A stretch of DNA of 64,000 nt from contig CACMTV010000002.1 of NCBI GenBank assembly GCA_902616675.1, positions 1 to 64,000 of the forward strand, given 5' to 3'. The notes beneath the pieces were generated by a model. It did no database searches. It was not told where the DNA came from and saw only the letters and a program-made list of their open reading frames with translations. Positions 16,761 to 26,097 of the stretch are shown in pieces; position 1 is the first letter of the stretch; each line of letters begins with the position of its first letter. Source of the stretch: an uncultured Pelagibacteraceae bacterium (GTDB taxonomy: Bacteria > Pseudomonadota > Alphaproteobacteria > Pelagibacterales > Pelagibacteraceae). The position numbers and the translations under genes are program-made.

Positions 16761-17927
16761 CTATGCACTTCTGTACAGCTTAGTCATAACAAATTCCCTA
16801 TGACCTAAGGCTTCTGCACAAGTTAATCTACCATTGGCAACTCTTAACATAGTTTTAATTAGTTCATCTCCTGCTTGTGATAAGTTCATCTCTCTAGATA
16901 AAATTTTTGAAACATCACAATCTACGTGCTCTTTCATAAGTTTTGCTGTTAAAGGATTAGCTGTTAATTTTACTACCGGTTCAATAGGATTGCCTATAAT
17001 GTTACCTTGTCCAGTAGGGAATAAATGTATATTAAATCCCCCTGCAGCTTGTAGAGTTACACATTCTGCTGCAGCTGACGAAGTATCCATGAAATATAAT
17101 CCCTTACCTTTCTTTGGTTCTTCCGCTGGTTCTAAGACATCTATAAATTTTAAATTTCCAATTTTTTGAAAATTGCCAAAAGCTTTTTCTTCAATAGTAG
17201 TTAAACCCCCAGCAATATTGCCTGCTGTTGGCTGACTTTCAGAAAGATCATTAGTTGCCTCTTTTAAAATAAAATCGTTGTAAGCGCTCCAAGTTTTCAT
17301 AAATTTTTCTTTAGCTTCAGGAGTTGCCCCTCTTGCTGCACAAACTTTTTCAGCACCTGTTAATTCTGAAGTTTCTCCAAAGCACAGATGAACTCCAAAA
17401 GGTTCTAGTTTTTCCATTAAATTTCCTACAGTTGGGTTTGATGCTAAGCCAGATGTTGTATCAGATTCTCCGCATTTGACTGAAATCCACAAATCACTTA
17501 AAGGACATTCCTCTCTTTGTTTCTCAGAAGCCCATTGAGAAAATTCTTGTGCTTTTTTTGAGGCCTTCATTATTGTTCCAATGTCTCCAGTTCTTTCTAT
17601 ATGAAATCCTTCTACAGGCTTCCCGGTTTTTGCTATCTCATCTACAATTCTTTTTGTCCATTTAGGTTCAATTCCTATTACAATTACTGCTGCAACATTA
17701 GGATTTTTTCCAGTTCCAATCATTGTTCTAAAATGTAATTCTAAATCTGCTCCAAACTGCAATCTTCCGTATGAATGAGGTAAAGCAATCGTGCCTTTGA
17801 TATTATTGGCTACAGCTTCAGCGCATGCGTTTGATATATCGTCAACTGGAAGAATAATTACATGATTTCTTGTTCCCGCTCTGCCGTTCTCTCTTTTATA
17901 ACCTAAAAAGCTCTTTGGGATATCCAT
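16761..17927 (-). CDS. suyB: (R)-sulfolactate sulfo-lyase beta subunit SuyB
   Basis: The large subunit of sulfolactate sulfo-lyase (3-sulfolactate to pyruvate + sulfite), a UxaA/altronate dehydratase-fold enzyme of 388 residues. The N-terminal [19 protein letters not shown] and [18 protein letters not shown] (iron-binding region) are family hallmarks. The neighbour four bases upstream is a 95-residue SuyA homologue, which fits the two-subunit lyase; altronate dehydratase is often a single chain. The context of xsc, a TSUP exporter and an HpsN-type dehydrogenase supports sulfolactate as substrate. Altronate or galactarate dehydration is the alternative but no hexuronate genes are seen. Confidence 0.88.
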   Translation of the reverse strand: MDIPKSFLGYKRENGRAGTRNHVIILPVDDISNACAEAVANNIKGTIALPHSYGRLQFGADLELHFRTMIGTGKNPNVAAVIVIGIEPKWTKRIVDEIAKTGKPVEGFHIERTGDIGTIMKASKKAQEFSQWASEKQREECPLSDLWISVKCGESDTTSGLASNPTVGNLMEKLEPFGVHLCFGETSELTGAEKVCAARGATPEAKEKFMKTWSAYNDFILKEATNDLSESQPTAGNIAGGLTTIEEKAFGNFQKIGNLKFIDVLEPAEEPKKGKGLYFMDTSSAAAECVTLQAAGGFNIHLFPTGQGNIIGNPIEPVVKLTANPLTAKLMKEHVDCDVSKILSREMNLSQAGDELIKTMLRVANGRLTCAEALGHREFVMTKLYRSA

Positions 17928-17931
17928 TTAA

Positions 17932-18219
17932 TTACCATTTTTTTGTTTTTACATTATGAACATGAACATGTTCACCTTTTTTAATTGGTTTAACTACTTT
18001 GCCTATATCGTGACCATATTTAAGTATGGTATCGCCTTCTTTTAAATCTTGAAGAGCAATTTTATGACCTAATGGAACTTCATTCATCGAGCTAACTTTC
18101 ACAGTTTTATCATTTTCCATGATCCAGGCGCTGCAATCTTGGCCTTTTTTTGTGGTTTCAATTACGACTACACCAACATTGTCTTTTTCATCATGTATAA
18201 TTAAATCAGGCTGTGACAT
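17932..18219 (-). CDS. suyA: (R)-sulfolactate sulfo-lyase alpha subunit SuyA
   Basis: A 95-residue SAF-domain protein, the small subunit of the sulfo-lyase. HKIALQDLKEGDTILKYGHDIG and the closing KKGEHVHVHNVKTKKW, with a His-x-His pair, are the SAF/UxaA N-domain signature. It is four bases upstream of suyB on the same strand. It is divergent from xsc across a 75-base gap that must hold promoters for both sulfite-releasing enzymes. Confidence 0.88.
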   Translation of the reverse strand: MSQPDLIIHDEKDNVGVVVIETTKKGQDCSAWIMENDKTVKVSSMNEVPLGHKIALQDLKEGDTILKYGHDIGKVVKPIKKGEHVHVHNVKTKKW

Positions 18220-18294
18220 AAAATATTTAATGGATATAGACTAAATTTTGATATATTGGAAGTAAGATTAATTATATATTTAGAGGGATTTTTT

Positions 18295-20076
18295 ATGGCA
18301 AAAATGACCACGGAAGAAGCTTTTGTTAAAGTTTTACAAATGCACGGTATTGAACATGCGTTTGGAATTATAGGGTCAGCATTTATGCCTATATCTCACA
18401 TCTTTCCAGATGCCGGAATAACTTTCTGGGACGTTGCGCACGAAACAAATGGCGGTCTCATAGCCGATGGTTACACTCGAGCTACAGGAAAAATGTCAAT
18501 GGTTGTCGCTCAAAATGGACCAGGAATTACTGGATTAGTAACACCAATTAAAACCGCATATTGGAATCATACACCATTACTTTTAGTGACACCTCAAGCA
18601 GCCAACAAAACTATGGGACAAGGTGGTTTTCAAGAAGTAGAACAAATGAATTTATTTAAAGACATGGTTTGTTACCAAGAAGAAGTTAGAGACCCTTCAA
18701 GAATTGCAGAAGTTTTAAATAGAGTAATTGAAAAAGCTATTAGAGGATCAGCTCCCGCTCAAATAAATGTTCCTAGAGATTATTGGACGCAAGTTATTGA
18801 TATAGACTTGCCTCCGATTGTTAGATTAGAGAGACAAGCTGGTGGAGCTGAGGCGATAAACAAAGCAGCAAAATTATTATCTGATGCTAAATTTCCTGTT
18901 ATATTATCTGGTGCAGGAGTTGTAATAGGTGGCGCTATTCAAGATTGTGTAAAGTTAGCAGAAAAATTAGACTCACCTGTCTGCTCTGGTTATCAACATA
19001 ATGATAGTTTCCCTGGAAGCCATCCTTTAGCAGTAGGACCTCTTGGATACAACGGCTCGAAAGCAGCAATGGAACTAATAGCTAAGGCTGATGTTGTTTT
19101 AGCTTTAGGGACAAGATTGAATCCGTTTTCTACACTACCAGGATATGGAATAGATTATTGGCCTAAAAATGCAAAAATAATTCAAGTTGATATGAATTCA
19201 GATCGAATTGGATTGACTAAAAAAGTAACTGTTGGAATTTGCGGAGACGCTAAATTAGTTGCACAACAATTATTAAATAAATTATCCAAAAATGCTGGAG
19301 ATACTGATAGACAAAAAAGAAAAGACTTAATTCATCAAACAAAATCTGCATGGCTTCAAAAACTATCGAGCTTAGATCATGAGGACGATGATCCAGGAAC
19401 GGTATGGAACAAAGAAGCGAGGACTAGAGATAAAAATAGAATGTCCCCTCGTCAGGCCTGGAGAGCTATACAAGCGGGAATGCCAGAAGATGTAATTATA
19501 TCAAGCGATATAGGAAATAACTGCGCTATTGGAAACGCCTACCCTACGTTTGAAAAAGGAAGAAAATATTTAGCTCCTGGTTTATTTGGGCCATGTGGTT
19601 ATGGTTTTCCTTCTATTCTTGGAGCAAAAATTGGTTGTCCAGATGTTCCAGTAATTGGTTTTGCAGGAGATGGGGCATTCGGTATTAGCATGAATGAAAT
19701 GAGCTCTTGCGCCAGAGAGGAATGGCCTGCAATTACAATGGTAATTTTTAGAAATTATCAATGGGGAGCAGAGAAAAGGAATACTACTTTATGGTTTGAC
19801 AATAACTTTATTGGAACTGAGCTTGACCCAGAATTAAGTTTTGCCAAAGTTGCAAATGCTTGTGGTTTAAAAGGTGTAACAGTAAAAACTATGGAAGAAA
19901 CAACAAAGGCTATTAAACAATCTTGTGAAGACCAAAAAAAAGGAGTAACAACTTTTATTGAAGTTATACTAAACCAAGAATTAGGTGAGCCTTTCAGAAG
20001 AGATGCTATGAAAAAACCAGTAAGAGTTGCTGGTATAAAAAAAGAGGACATGAGACCACAAAAAAGTATCGATTAA
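18295..20076 (+). CDS. xsc: Sulfoacetaldehyde acetyltransferase Xsc
   Basis: Xsc is a thiamine-diphosphate enzyme that splits sulfoacetaldehyde with phosphate into acetyl phosphate and sulfite. I start at the ATG at 18295 after an AGAGGGA site; an in-frame TTG at 18256 adds 13 residues without family similarity. The 593-residue protein shows the Xsc-like HGIEHAFGIIGSAFMPISH at the N-terminus, PQAANKTMGQGGFQEVEQMN, and the ThDP motif GDGAFGISMNEMSS near 460. It matches Xsc rather than acetolactate synthase in the GGFQEVEQMNLF and WGAEKRNTTLWFDNNFIGTE stretches. It is the key enzyme of taurine dissimilation. Confidence 0.95.
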   Translation: MAKMTTEEAFVKVLQMHGIEHAFGIIGSAFMPISHIFPDAGITFWDVAHETNGGLIADGYTRATGKMSMVVAQNGPGITGLVTPIKTAYWNHTPLLLVTPQAANKTMGQGGFQEVEQMNLFKDMVCYQEEVRDPSRIAEVLNRVIEKAIRGSAPAQINVPRDYWTQVIDIDLPPIVRLERQAGGAEAINKAAKLLSDAKFPVILSGAGVVIGGAIQDCVKLAEKLDSPVCSGYQHNDSFPGSHPLAVGPLGYNGSKAAMELIAKADVVLALGTRLNPFSTLPGYGIDYWPKNAKIIQVDMNSDRIGLTKKVTVGICGDAKLVAQQLLNKLSKNAGDTDRQKRKDLIHQTKSAWLQKLSSLDHEDDDPGTVWNKEARTRDKNRMSPRQAWRAIQAGMPEDVIISSDIGNNCAIGNAYPTFEKGRKYLAPGLFGPCGYGFPSILGAKIGCPDVPVIGFAGDGAFGISMNEMSSCAREEWPAITMVIFRNYQWGAEKRNTTLWFDNNFIGTELDPELSFAKVANACGLKGVTVKTMEETTKAIKQSCEDQKKGVTTFIEVILNQELGEPFRRDAMKKPVRVAGIKKEDMRPQKSID

Positions 20077-20090
20077 GTACTCTAAATTTG

Positions 20091-21056
20091 ATGAGAATTA
20101 TAATTATAAATTTAATTATTTTTTCATTATTAATACTTTTCACAGAAATCGTAATTAGAAAACTTAATTTATCACAATCACAAGGTGTAGATAGAAATTT
20201 ATTTAATTTAGATGGCGAAATAGTTCTAAATAAAAGTAATACTGAAGCAGTGATTTTCGGAAAAAAGGCTTACACTGATAAATATGGATTTAGGATACCA
20301 TCAAAAGATTTTAATTATAAATATAGTTCCTCAATATTAGTGTTAGGTGATAGCGTTAGCTTTGGTGTTGGCGTTGATGAAATTAAAACATTTGTTGGAA
20401 TTCTAAGAAATAAAATAAATTCAAATATTTATAATGCCTCTGTACCAGGACACAATATTATTGATTATTCTAACTTAATTAAAGAATACAACCAAACTTT
20501 TGAGGATATATCAAAAGTTATAGTGTTTATTTGTTTAAACGACATTCATTTTGCTAAAGGGGTAATTAAAAATGTTGAGTTACAAGAAAAGGATAATTCA
20601 GAAATAATTAACATTAAAATTCTTCAGAAAATTAATATCTATTTAAGAAATAAATCAGCATTATTTGTTTTACTTAAATCGAAATTTACAAAGTCCGATG
20701 AAAGACACTTTGATCTTCTGACAGATTACTATAATAACAAAAATATTTTAAAAGAATATAAGAATATAATTTTAGAATTACACAACTTTTCAAAACTAAA
20801 GAAAATTAAAGTAGACTATGTCATGTTGCCCTACTCTTATCAATTAAAGAAAAATTGCAATAAGGAATTTCTGCACCCACAAAAAAAAATCAATGAAATT
20901 TTTTCATCTTTAAAAATAAATCTCTTTGATTTGACTAATAAATTTTGTCAAGAAAAGGAAAAAAAACTTTTTTTAAATTATGATCCTGTTCATTTATCTG
21001 AGAGTGGTCATCGTTTTGTTTCTAATCTTTTAATTAAAAAATTAAATAATGATTAA
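20091..21056 (+). CDS. SGNH/GDSL-type hydrolase-like protein, membrane-anchored
   Basis: A 321-residue protein with one N-terminal hydrophobic helix (about 2-20), so it is probably anchored facing the periplasm. ILVLGDSVSFGVGV (about 83-96) is the GDSL block with the nucleophilic Ser, VFICLNDIHF holds the block III Asn, and DPVHLSESGH near the end supplies the Asp-His pair. The family includes esterases and O-acyl or acetyl hydrolases acting on surface sugars. A TTG at 20088 could add one residue. It follows xsc by 14 bases but a functional link is not obvious. Confidence 0.72.
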   Translation: MRIIIINLIIFSLLILFTEIVIRKLNLSQSQGVDRNLFNLDGEIVLNKSNTEAVIFGKKAYTDKYGFRIPSKDFNYKYSSSILVLGDSVSFGVGVDEIKTFVGILRNKINSNIYNASVPGHNIIDYSNLIKEYNQTFEDISKVIVFICLNDIHFAKGVIKNVELQEKDNSEIINIKILQKINIYLRNKSALFVLLKSKFTKSDERHFDLLTDYYNNKNILKEYKNIILELHNFSKLKKIKVDYVMLPYSYQLKKNCNKEFLHPQKKINEIFSSLKINLFDLTNKFCQEKEKKLFLNYDPVHLSESGHRFVSNLLIKKLNND

Positions 21057-21859
21057 TTTAATTTTAAAACACTTGCAGGATCTAATTTTACATCAAACCA
21101 ATTTAATCTTATATCTAAATGTGGCCCTGTTGATCTACCAGTTTTTCCAACTGTACCAATTTTTTGACCCTGTTTAATTTTTTGTCCAACTTTTACATCT
21201 ACATCTTTTAAGTGCATATATAATGTACTAACCCCATGTCCATGATCAAAGATGATTGTACCTCCAGTAAAATATAGATCATCTTCTGCGAGAGTAACTA
21301 CACCGTCTAACATAGCTTTAATTGGGGTGCCTTCTGGTGAGGCAAAATCCAATCCGTAATGAGGTCTTCTAGGCTTTCCGTTTAGTATTCTTTGACTTCC
21401 ATATACACCAGTAACAATTGAATTTTTTAGTGGAGCTTTAAACTTATTTTTGAAGAATGTTAAATTACTATTTATAGATCTAGCTTTACCAATTAAAACA
21501 TTATCAGCTTTAATTCTATCATAAACTTCTTTGGGTGGTGTAACTTGTTTAGGAGGCAAACCATCAATTCTTTGAATGATATATTTTTTTTTAAATATCT
21601 TTTTTTCTATAATCTCTGTTTTTCCATTATTTATTACTTTAATAATTACATTATTTTTTCTGTCTCTATCTATCCCAAAAGCAAAGTACCCATCTTTTGT
21701 TACTCTGACTTTTTTTTTATCGATATAAACTTCTGAATTTTGGTTAGTTTTTCCCAGAATAAACGAACCTTGTTTAAAACTTCCTTTAAATTCAGTTGCG
21801 TAAGAATTTAAAGGTAGTAAAAAAAAGAAGATTAGTAATCTTATTATCTTGCTGTCCAT
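21053..21859 (-). CDS. M23 (lysostaphin-like) peptidase domain protein
   Basis: A 268-residue exported protein with a signal peptide (about 1-21) and a C-terminal M23 domain (about 140-265) of the type that trims peptidoglycan cross-links or activates such enzymes. His167 and Asp171 in PHYGLDFASP and His216 are in place. The HxH motif near the end reads GPHLDIRLNW: His247 is kept but the zinc-binding second His is Asp249. Activity may be altered or lost. An N-terminal beta-rich region (SGSFILGKTNQNSEVYIDKK-like) precedes it. Its start overlaps the SDR gene by 16 bases. Confidence 0.85.
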   Translation of the reverse strand: MDSKIIRLLIFFFLLPLNSYATEFKGSFKQGSFILGKTNQNSEVYIDKKKVRVTKDGYFAFGIDRDRKNNVIIKVINNGKTEIIEKKIFKKKYIIQRIDGLPPKQVTPPKEVYDRIKADNVLIGKARSINSNLTFFKNKFKAPLKNSIVTGVYGSQRILNGKPRRPHYGLDFASPEGTPIKAMLDGVVTLAEDDLYFTGGTIIFDHGHGVSTLYMHLKDVDVKVGQKIKQGQKIGTVGKTGRSTGPHLDIRLNWFDVKLDPASVLKLN

Positions 21860-22611
21860 CCACCATCTACCAATAATGAAGTTCCAGTTACCATAGAAGC
21901 TGCATCTGAAGCTAAAAAAACTGCCGCAGATGATATTTCAGATAATTCTGCGTATCTTCCTAAAGGAATATTACCCAAAACTTCTTTTCTAAAATTTTTA
22001 TTTTTAAAGAATTTTTTTGTCATTGGAGTAACAACAAATGTGGGTGCAATACTGTTAACTCTTATATTATATTTGGCTAAATCTATCGCCATCCCTTTTG
22101 TTAACCCTTCAATTCCAAATTTTGTCATATTATAAACGCTTCTTATAGGACCTCCTACATGACCCATTTGAGATGACATATTGACTATTGCTCCTCCAAT
22201 TTTTTTTCTGTTTTTTGTCTCCACCATTTTCAATGCAACTAAATTTGCAACATTAAACGCAGCAATTGTATTTATCTTAACAACCTTTTCCATATCTTGT
22301 TTACGAATTTTTAAAAAATGTTCAGGAATATTTGTCCCTGCGTTATTTATTAAAACATCAATTTTTTTTTGTTCTTCAACTATTTTTTTAATCTTCATAT
22401 AATTTGTTAAATCACAAACATAGGTTTTACTTTTTACTTTGTATTTTTTGGCTATTTTCGATACCGAGTCCAAGTCTTTTTGTGTTCTACTAATTAAAAT
22501 CAAATTTGAACCCGCTTCAGCTAAAGCTAAAGCACAAGCTCTTCCGAGACCTTTACCTGCTCCAGTTACTAATGAATATTTTCCCTTTAAATTATATTTT
22601 TTTAGATACAT
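21844..22611 (-). CDS. Short-chain dehydrogenase/reductase
   Basis: A classical SDR of 255 residues. TGAGKGLG (16-23) binds the nucleotide, NNAGTNIP follows strand 4, NMSSQMG holds the catalytic Ser and YNMTKFG the Tyr and Lys. The C-terminal SDAASMVTGTSLLVDGGW is typical of 3-oxoacyl-ACP-reductase-like and polyol dehydrogenases. The substrate is not fixed by sequence. In a sulfonate island it might interconvert dihydroxypropanesulfonate enantiomers via the ketone (HpsO/HpsP-type role), but it is transcribed with M23 and TerC genes, so that is weak. Confidence 0.9.
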   Translation of the reverse strand: MYLKKYNLKGKYSLVTGAGKGLGRACALALAEAGSNLILISRTQKDLDSVSKIAKKYKVKSKTYVCDLTNYMKIKKIVEEQKKIDVLINNAGTNIPEHFLKIRKQDMEKVVKINTIAAFNVANLVALKMVETKNRKKIGGAIVNMSSQMGHVGGPIRSVYNMTKFGIEGLTKGMAIDLAKYNIRVNSIAPTFVVTPMTKKFFKNKNFRKEVLGNIPLGRYAELSEISSAAVFLASDAASMVTGTSLLVDGGWTAR

Positions 22612-22613
22612 AT

Positions 22614-23186
22614 TTATAAAATCAATTTTAAATCAGTGTATATTAAATCTACTGCTACGAATAGTATAGCCAATAAACCCAACCATCCAATCCATTTATA
22701 TTTTTCAATCCATCTAGCTATCAAATTAGCTGCGAATGCCATTAATGCAATAGATAAAGCTAAACCAAATATCAATAACATAAAATGACCTTTTGCTGCT
22801 CCTGCAACACTCAATACATTATCAAGACTCATTGTAACGTCAGCCATAATAATTGTAAAAATTGCTCTACTAAATGAACTATTATCAACTTTAATATCTT
22901 TCTTTTCAATTTGGCCCTTAATTACATCAACGTATAATTTGTAACAAATATAAAGAAGTAAAATACCTCCAATTAATCTTAGGCCGGTGATCATTAATAA
23001 ATAAGTTGTAATTAATGTGAATAATATTCTTAAAATAACTGCAGCGCTAATACCCCAAAAAATTATTTTTTTTCTTTTGTCAGGATCAAACTTTGAGGCA
23101 ACCATACCAATAATAATAGCGTTATCACCAGCTAAGACCAGATCAATAAATATTATCTGTATTAAAATTATTAATTCTTCTGTCAT
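22614..23186 (-). CDS. TerC/YjbE-family integral membrane protein
   Basis: A 190-residue membrane protein with about six helices. The paired acidic motifs FIDLVLAGDNAIIIGMVAS (about 13-31) and MADVTMSLDNVLSVAGAAKG (about 111-130) define the TerC/Alx family, where these Asp residues bind divalent metal. Members export manganese, in several bacteria by loading it onto or across secreted proteins. Its first bases overlap the GMC oxidoreductase stop by four. Two bases separate it from the SDR gene, so GMC-TerC-SDR-M23 is one tight minus-strand unit. Confidence 0.88.
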   Translation of the reverse strand: MTEELIILIQIIFIDLVLAGDNAIIIGMVASKFDPDKRKKIIFWGISAAVILRILFTLITTYLLMITGLRLIGGILLLYICYKLYVDVIKGQIEKKDIKVDNSSFSRAIFTIIMADVTMSLDNVLSVAGAAKGHFMLLIFGLALSIALMAFAANLIARWIEKYKWIGWLGLLAILFVAVDLIYTDLKLIL

Positions 23187-24802
23187 TGAGTTTGATTATT
23201 CAAAATAAATTCTGCACCTTTTTCAGCAATCATTATTGTTGGAGCATTAGTATTTCCTGAAGTAATATTTGGCATTATTGAAGCATCTATCACTCTTAAA
23301 TTCTTAAGTCCATGCATATATAATTTATCATTAACAACCGCATTATCATCTTTACCCATTTTACACGTGCCCACGGGGTGAAAAATAGTTTGGGTAAACT
23401 CACTACCAGCTTTTACCAGTTCTTCATTATCAGTAATATGAACACCAGGTCTATACTCTTCTGGTTCATATTTTTTAAAAGTTTCAGTCTCTAACATAAT
23501 TTTTCTTACAAGTTTTAATCCTTGAGCCGCAACTCTTCGATCATCTTGTGTAGACAAGTAATTCATTTTAATCTTGGGATTTACTCTACTATCATTACTT
23601 ACTATTGAAATTTCTCCCCTGCTTGAAGGCCTAATATTTGCAACAGTTGGAGTGATACCATCAAAGTCGTGAAGTTTTGATGCGCCTAAAATATCTGTAC
23701 TAATTGGTTGAACATGAAATTGTAAATTAGGCGTCTCTTTTGATGGGTCACTTTTAGCAAATCCACAAACTTGACTTGCTCCCATTGTCATAGGTCCGCT
23801 TTGTTTAAATAGATATTCTAAACCAATTAAAAAATTACCAAATAAACTATTTATTTTACCATTTAACGATTTCAAATTTTTTACCTTATAGACTGGTCTA
23901 AACATTAAGTGATCTTGCAGATTTTTACCAACACCTTTTAATTCATGAATAGTTTGTATGCCATTTTTTTTAAGTTTATTTGAGTCGCCTACACCGGAAA
24001 CTTGAAGTATATGAGGTGATCCTATCGAACCTGCTGATAAAATAATTTCTCTTCGAGCTTTAACGGTAACAACTTTGTCGCCCTGAAAAAAACTCACACT
24101 TTCTGCTTTTTTTCCGTCAAAGTTAATTTTTTGGACGTGCGCTTCAGTTATGATTTTTAAATTATTTCTTTTTTTTACAGGATTTAAATATCCTTTTGCA
24201 GCACTACATCTCAATTTTAGTAAAGACTTGTTATGATTTGTAGTAAATTGAAAAAAACCTATCCCAGTATTATCTCCAGTATTAAAATCATTAGTTTTTG
24301 GAATTCCACATTCTTCAGCTGCATTTTGAAACTCATCTAACATTTTTAGATTAATTTTTTTATTAGAAACCATAATTGGTCCACTATCGTTATGAAATTC
24401 ACTTTTACCTAATTCATTATTTTCAGATTTTAAAAAATAAGGCAGAACATCATTCCATCCCCATCCGCTATTTCCCATTTGTCTCCAATTATCATAGTCA
24501 TTACTTTGACCTCTTATCCAAAGAAGACCATTAATAGAGGAACTTCCGCCTAAAGTTTTACCTCTTGGATATCTAATTGATCTATTATTCATGGTTTCAT
24601 CTTTTTCTGTATGGAAACACCAGTCTACTTTAGGATTGTGCATAGTTTTATAATACCCAACTGGAATGTGTATCCATGGATAATTATCTTTACCTCCAGC
24701 CTCGAGCAGCAAAACTTTATTCTCTTCCTTACCAGTAAGTCTGTTTGCTAAAACACATCCTGCCGATCCTGCACCAATGATTATATAATCGAATTCCTCC
24801 AT
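23183..24802 (-). CDS. GMC-family FAD-dependent oxidoreductase, choline dehydrogenase-like
   Basis: A 539-residue flavoprotein of the glucose-methanol-choline family. I start at the ATG at 24802 (MEEFDYIIIGAGSAGC); an upstream ATG at 24841 only adds hydrophobic residues. The FAD fold IIIGAGSAGCVLANRL, the GMC signature RGKTLGGSSSINGLLWIRG (about 80-100) and the C-terminal TIFHPVGTCKMG with the catalytic His plus GNTNAPTIMIAEKGA are all present. Choline or a marine alcohol (for example polyethylene-glycol-like) is a possible substrate; the subfamily cannot be set. It opens the divergent intergenic region shared with the TRAP operon. Confidence 0.9.
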   Translation of the reverse strand: MEEFDYIIIGAGSAGCVLANRLTGKEENKVLLLEAGGKDNYPWIHIPVGYYKTMHNPKVDWCFHTEKDETMNNRSIRYPRGKTLGGSSSINGLLWIRGQSNDYDNWRQMGNSGWGWNDVLPYFLKSENNELGKSEFHNDSGPIMVSNKKINLKMLDEFQNAAEECGIPKTNDFNTGDNTGIGFFQFTTNHNKSLLKLRCSAAKGYLNPVKKRNNLKIITEAHVQKINFDGKKAESVSFFQGDKVVTVKARREIILSAGSIGSPHILQVSGVGDSNKLKKNGIQTIHELKGVGKNLQDHLMFRPVYKVKNLKSLNGKINSLFGNFLIGLEYLFKQSGPMTMGASQVCGFAKSDPSKETPNLQFHVQPISTDILGASKLHDFDGITPTVANIRPSSRGEISIVSNDSRVNPKIKMNYLSTQDDRRVAAQGLKLVRKIMLETETFKKYEPEEYRPGVHITDNEELVKAGSEFTQTIFHPVGTCKMGKDDNAVVNDKLYMHGLKNLRVIDASIMPNITSGNTNAPTIMIAEKGAEFILNNQTQ

Positions 24803-24877
24803 GATATTTATCTTATAAATTAGAAAATTTAATATTACCAATAAGTCTACTACAACCTATGGTTTAAAGACTAGTGT

Positions 24878-24906
24878 TTGACTCTATCAATTCAATCCAA
24901 CATACT
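24878..24906 (+). promoter_or_regulatory. Sigma70-type promoter of the TRAP operon
   Basis: TTGACT (24878-24883) and CATACT (24901-24906) are separated by exactly 17 bases. Transcription would start near 24913, giving a short leader before the ribosome site GGGGGA and the dctP ATG at 24939. Confidence 0.6.
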
Positions 24907-24938
24907 ACCGAAAAATAAACAAACCTAACGGGGGATAA

Positions 24939-26033
24939 ATGAGAAGACTATTATCAATTGTTTTAGGTTTAGCTGTATTTGTAGGTTTTTCTATAACTTC
25001 AGCAAACGCTAAGACATTAAAATGTCAGACCGTTCTTAACACTAAAGCTGATGAAGTAAAAATGTTAAAGGACTTTACTGACACTGTAACAGAATTAACT
25101 GATGGTTCATTAAAATTTGAAATTTTACCAGCAGGCGCTGTTGTAGGAGTAAAAGAAACATTAGACGCAGTTGATAAAGGATTAATCGATTGTGGTTTCG
25201 CTTGGACACACTATTGGTCAGGTGATCATCCAGCAGCTATGTTATTTGGTTCGCCAGTAGCAGGTGGTGGAGTAGGTATAGACAATTTAGCATTTTTATC
25301 ATGGTTTCAGTACGGTGGTGGAAAAGAGTTGTACGACCAATTATGGAAAGAAATGGGAAGAGACATAAAAGGATTTATGCTTCAACCAGTTGGACCAGAA
25401 GCTTTAGGTTGGTTTCCAAAACCAATAAAGGATATGGCTGACTTTAGAAAATATAAATTCAGAACTCCTCCAGGAATTCCTGGTCAAACATATAAAGATA
25501 TCGGTATTGCATCTGTAGCAATGGGTGGTGGAGATATTTTACCAGCATTACAAGCAGGAACTATCGATGCAGCAGAGTGGTGTTGCCCTAAACCAGATTT
25601 AACATTTGGTTTCCAAAAGGTATTAAAACACTACTATCTACAAGGCTTACACCAAGTAGTAGTAAATGCTGACTTTTATATTACTGGAAAAACTTACAAC
25701 AAAATGACTGCTCATGAGAAAAAATCTCTTGAAGTAGCTGCAAACGCTTCATTAGCTAAATCTTTAAGCTACAGAATCTATGAAAATGGAAAAGCTTTAA
25801 GAGAATTAACTACTAAGCACGGAGTAATTTTAGAAGACACTCCTACAGACTACTTTAAAGAATATATGGCAGCAGCGAAGAAAACATTGAACAAAAACGC
25901 AGCAGAAAATAAATTTTTTGCTAAAGTTTACAAATCAATGAAAGAATTTGCTGATATTGCTGTTCCATTCTGGAGTGGTGCACAAATGTCAAATGCTAAG
26001 CTAGGAATGGCTCACGCAGCAACATTAAAGTAA
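24939..26033 (+). CDS. dctP: TRAP transporter solute-binding protein DctP-type
   Basis: A 364-residue periplasmic binding protein with a clear signal peptide ending ANA (about residue 24). The DctP family signature is visible: KFRTPPGIPG with Arg175, which normally grips the carboxylate (or here perhaps sulfonate) group, and DILPALQAGTIDAAEW (about 199-214). The following dctQ, dctM and hpsN genes suggest a hydroxy-sulfonate such as dihydroxypropanesulfonate or sulfolactate as ligand (HpsK-type). A strong ribosome site, a good promoter and a downstream hairpin point to high expression. The family is sure; the ligand is inferred. Confidence 0.93.
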   Translation: MRRLLSIVLGLAVFVGFSITSANAKTLKCQTVLNTKADEVKMLKDFTDTVTELTDGSLKFEILPAGAVVGVKETLDAVDKGLIDCGFAWTHYWSGDHPAAMLFGSPVAGGGVGIDNLAFLSWFQYGGGKELYDQLWKEMGRDIKGFMLQPVGPEALGWFPKPIKDMADFRKYKFRTPPGIPGQTYKDIGIASVAMGGGDILPALQAGTIDAAEWCCPKPDLTFGFQKVLKHYYLQGLHQVVVNADFYITGKTYNKMTAHEKKSLEVAANASLAKSLSYRIYENGKALRELTTKHGVILEDTPTDYFKEYMAAAKKTLNKNAAENKFFAKVYKSMKEFADIAVPFWSGAQMSNAKLGMAHAATLK

Positions 26034-26050
26034 TAAAATAATTAAAGAGA

Positions 26051-26085
26051 AATTAGAGCGGGCTTTTAAAGTCCGCTCTAATTGT
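26051..26085 (+). terminator. Attenuating hairpin between dctP and dctQ
   Basis: AATTAGAGCGG (26051-26061) pairs with CCGCTCTAATT and the stem extends inward through GCTTT/AAAGT, giving about 15 bp. The T tract after it is broken (TGTTTAG), so partial read-through is likely. It fits an arrangement in which the binding protein is made in excess of the membrane subunits. Confidence 0.7.
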
Positions 26086-26097
26086 TTAGAATGAACT

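Noticed and set aside
18256-18294. TTG start of xsc with 13 extra residues
   Set aside because: The ATG at 18295 follows AGAGGGA and begins the conserved Xsc N-terminus; the extra residues have no family similarity.
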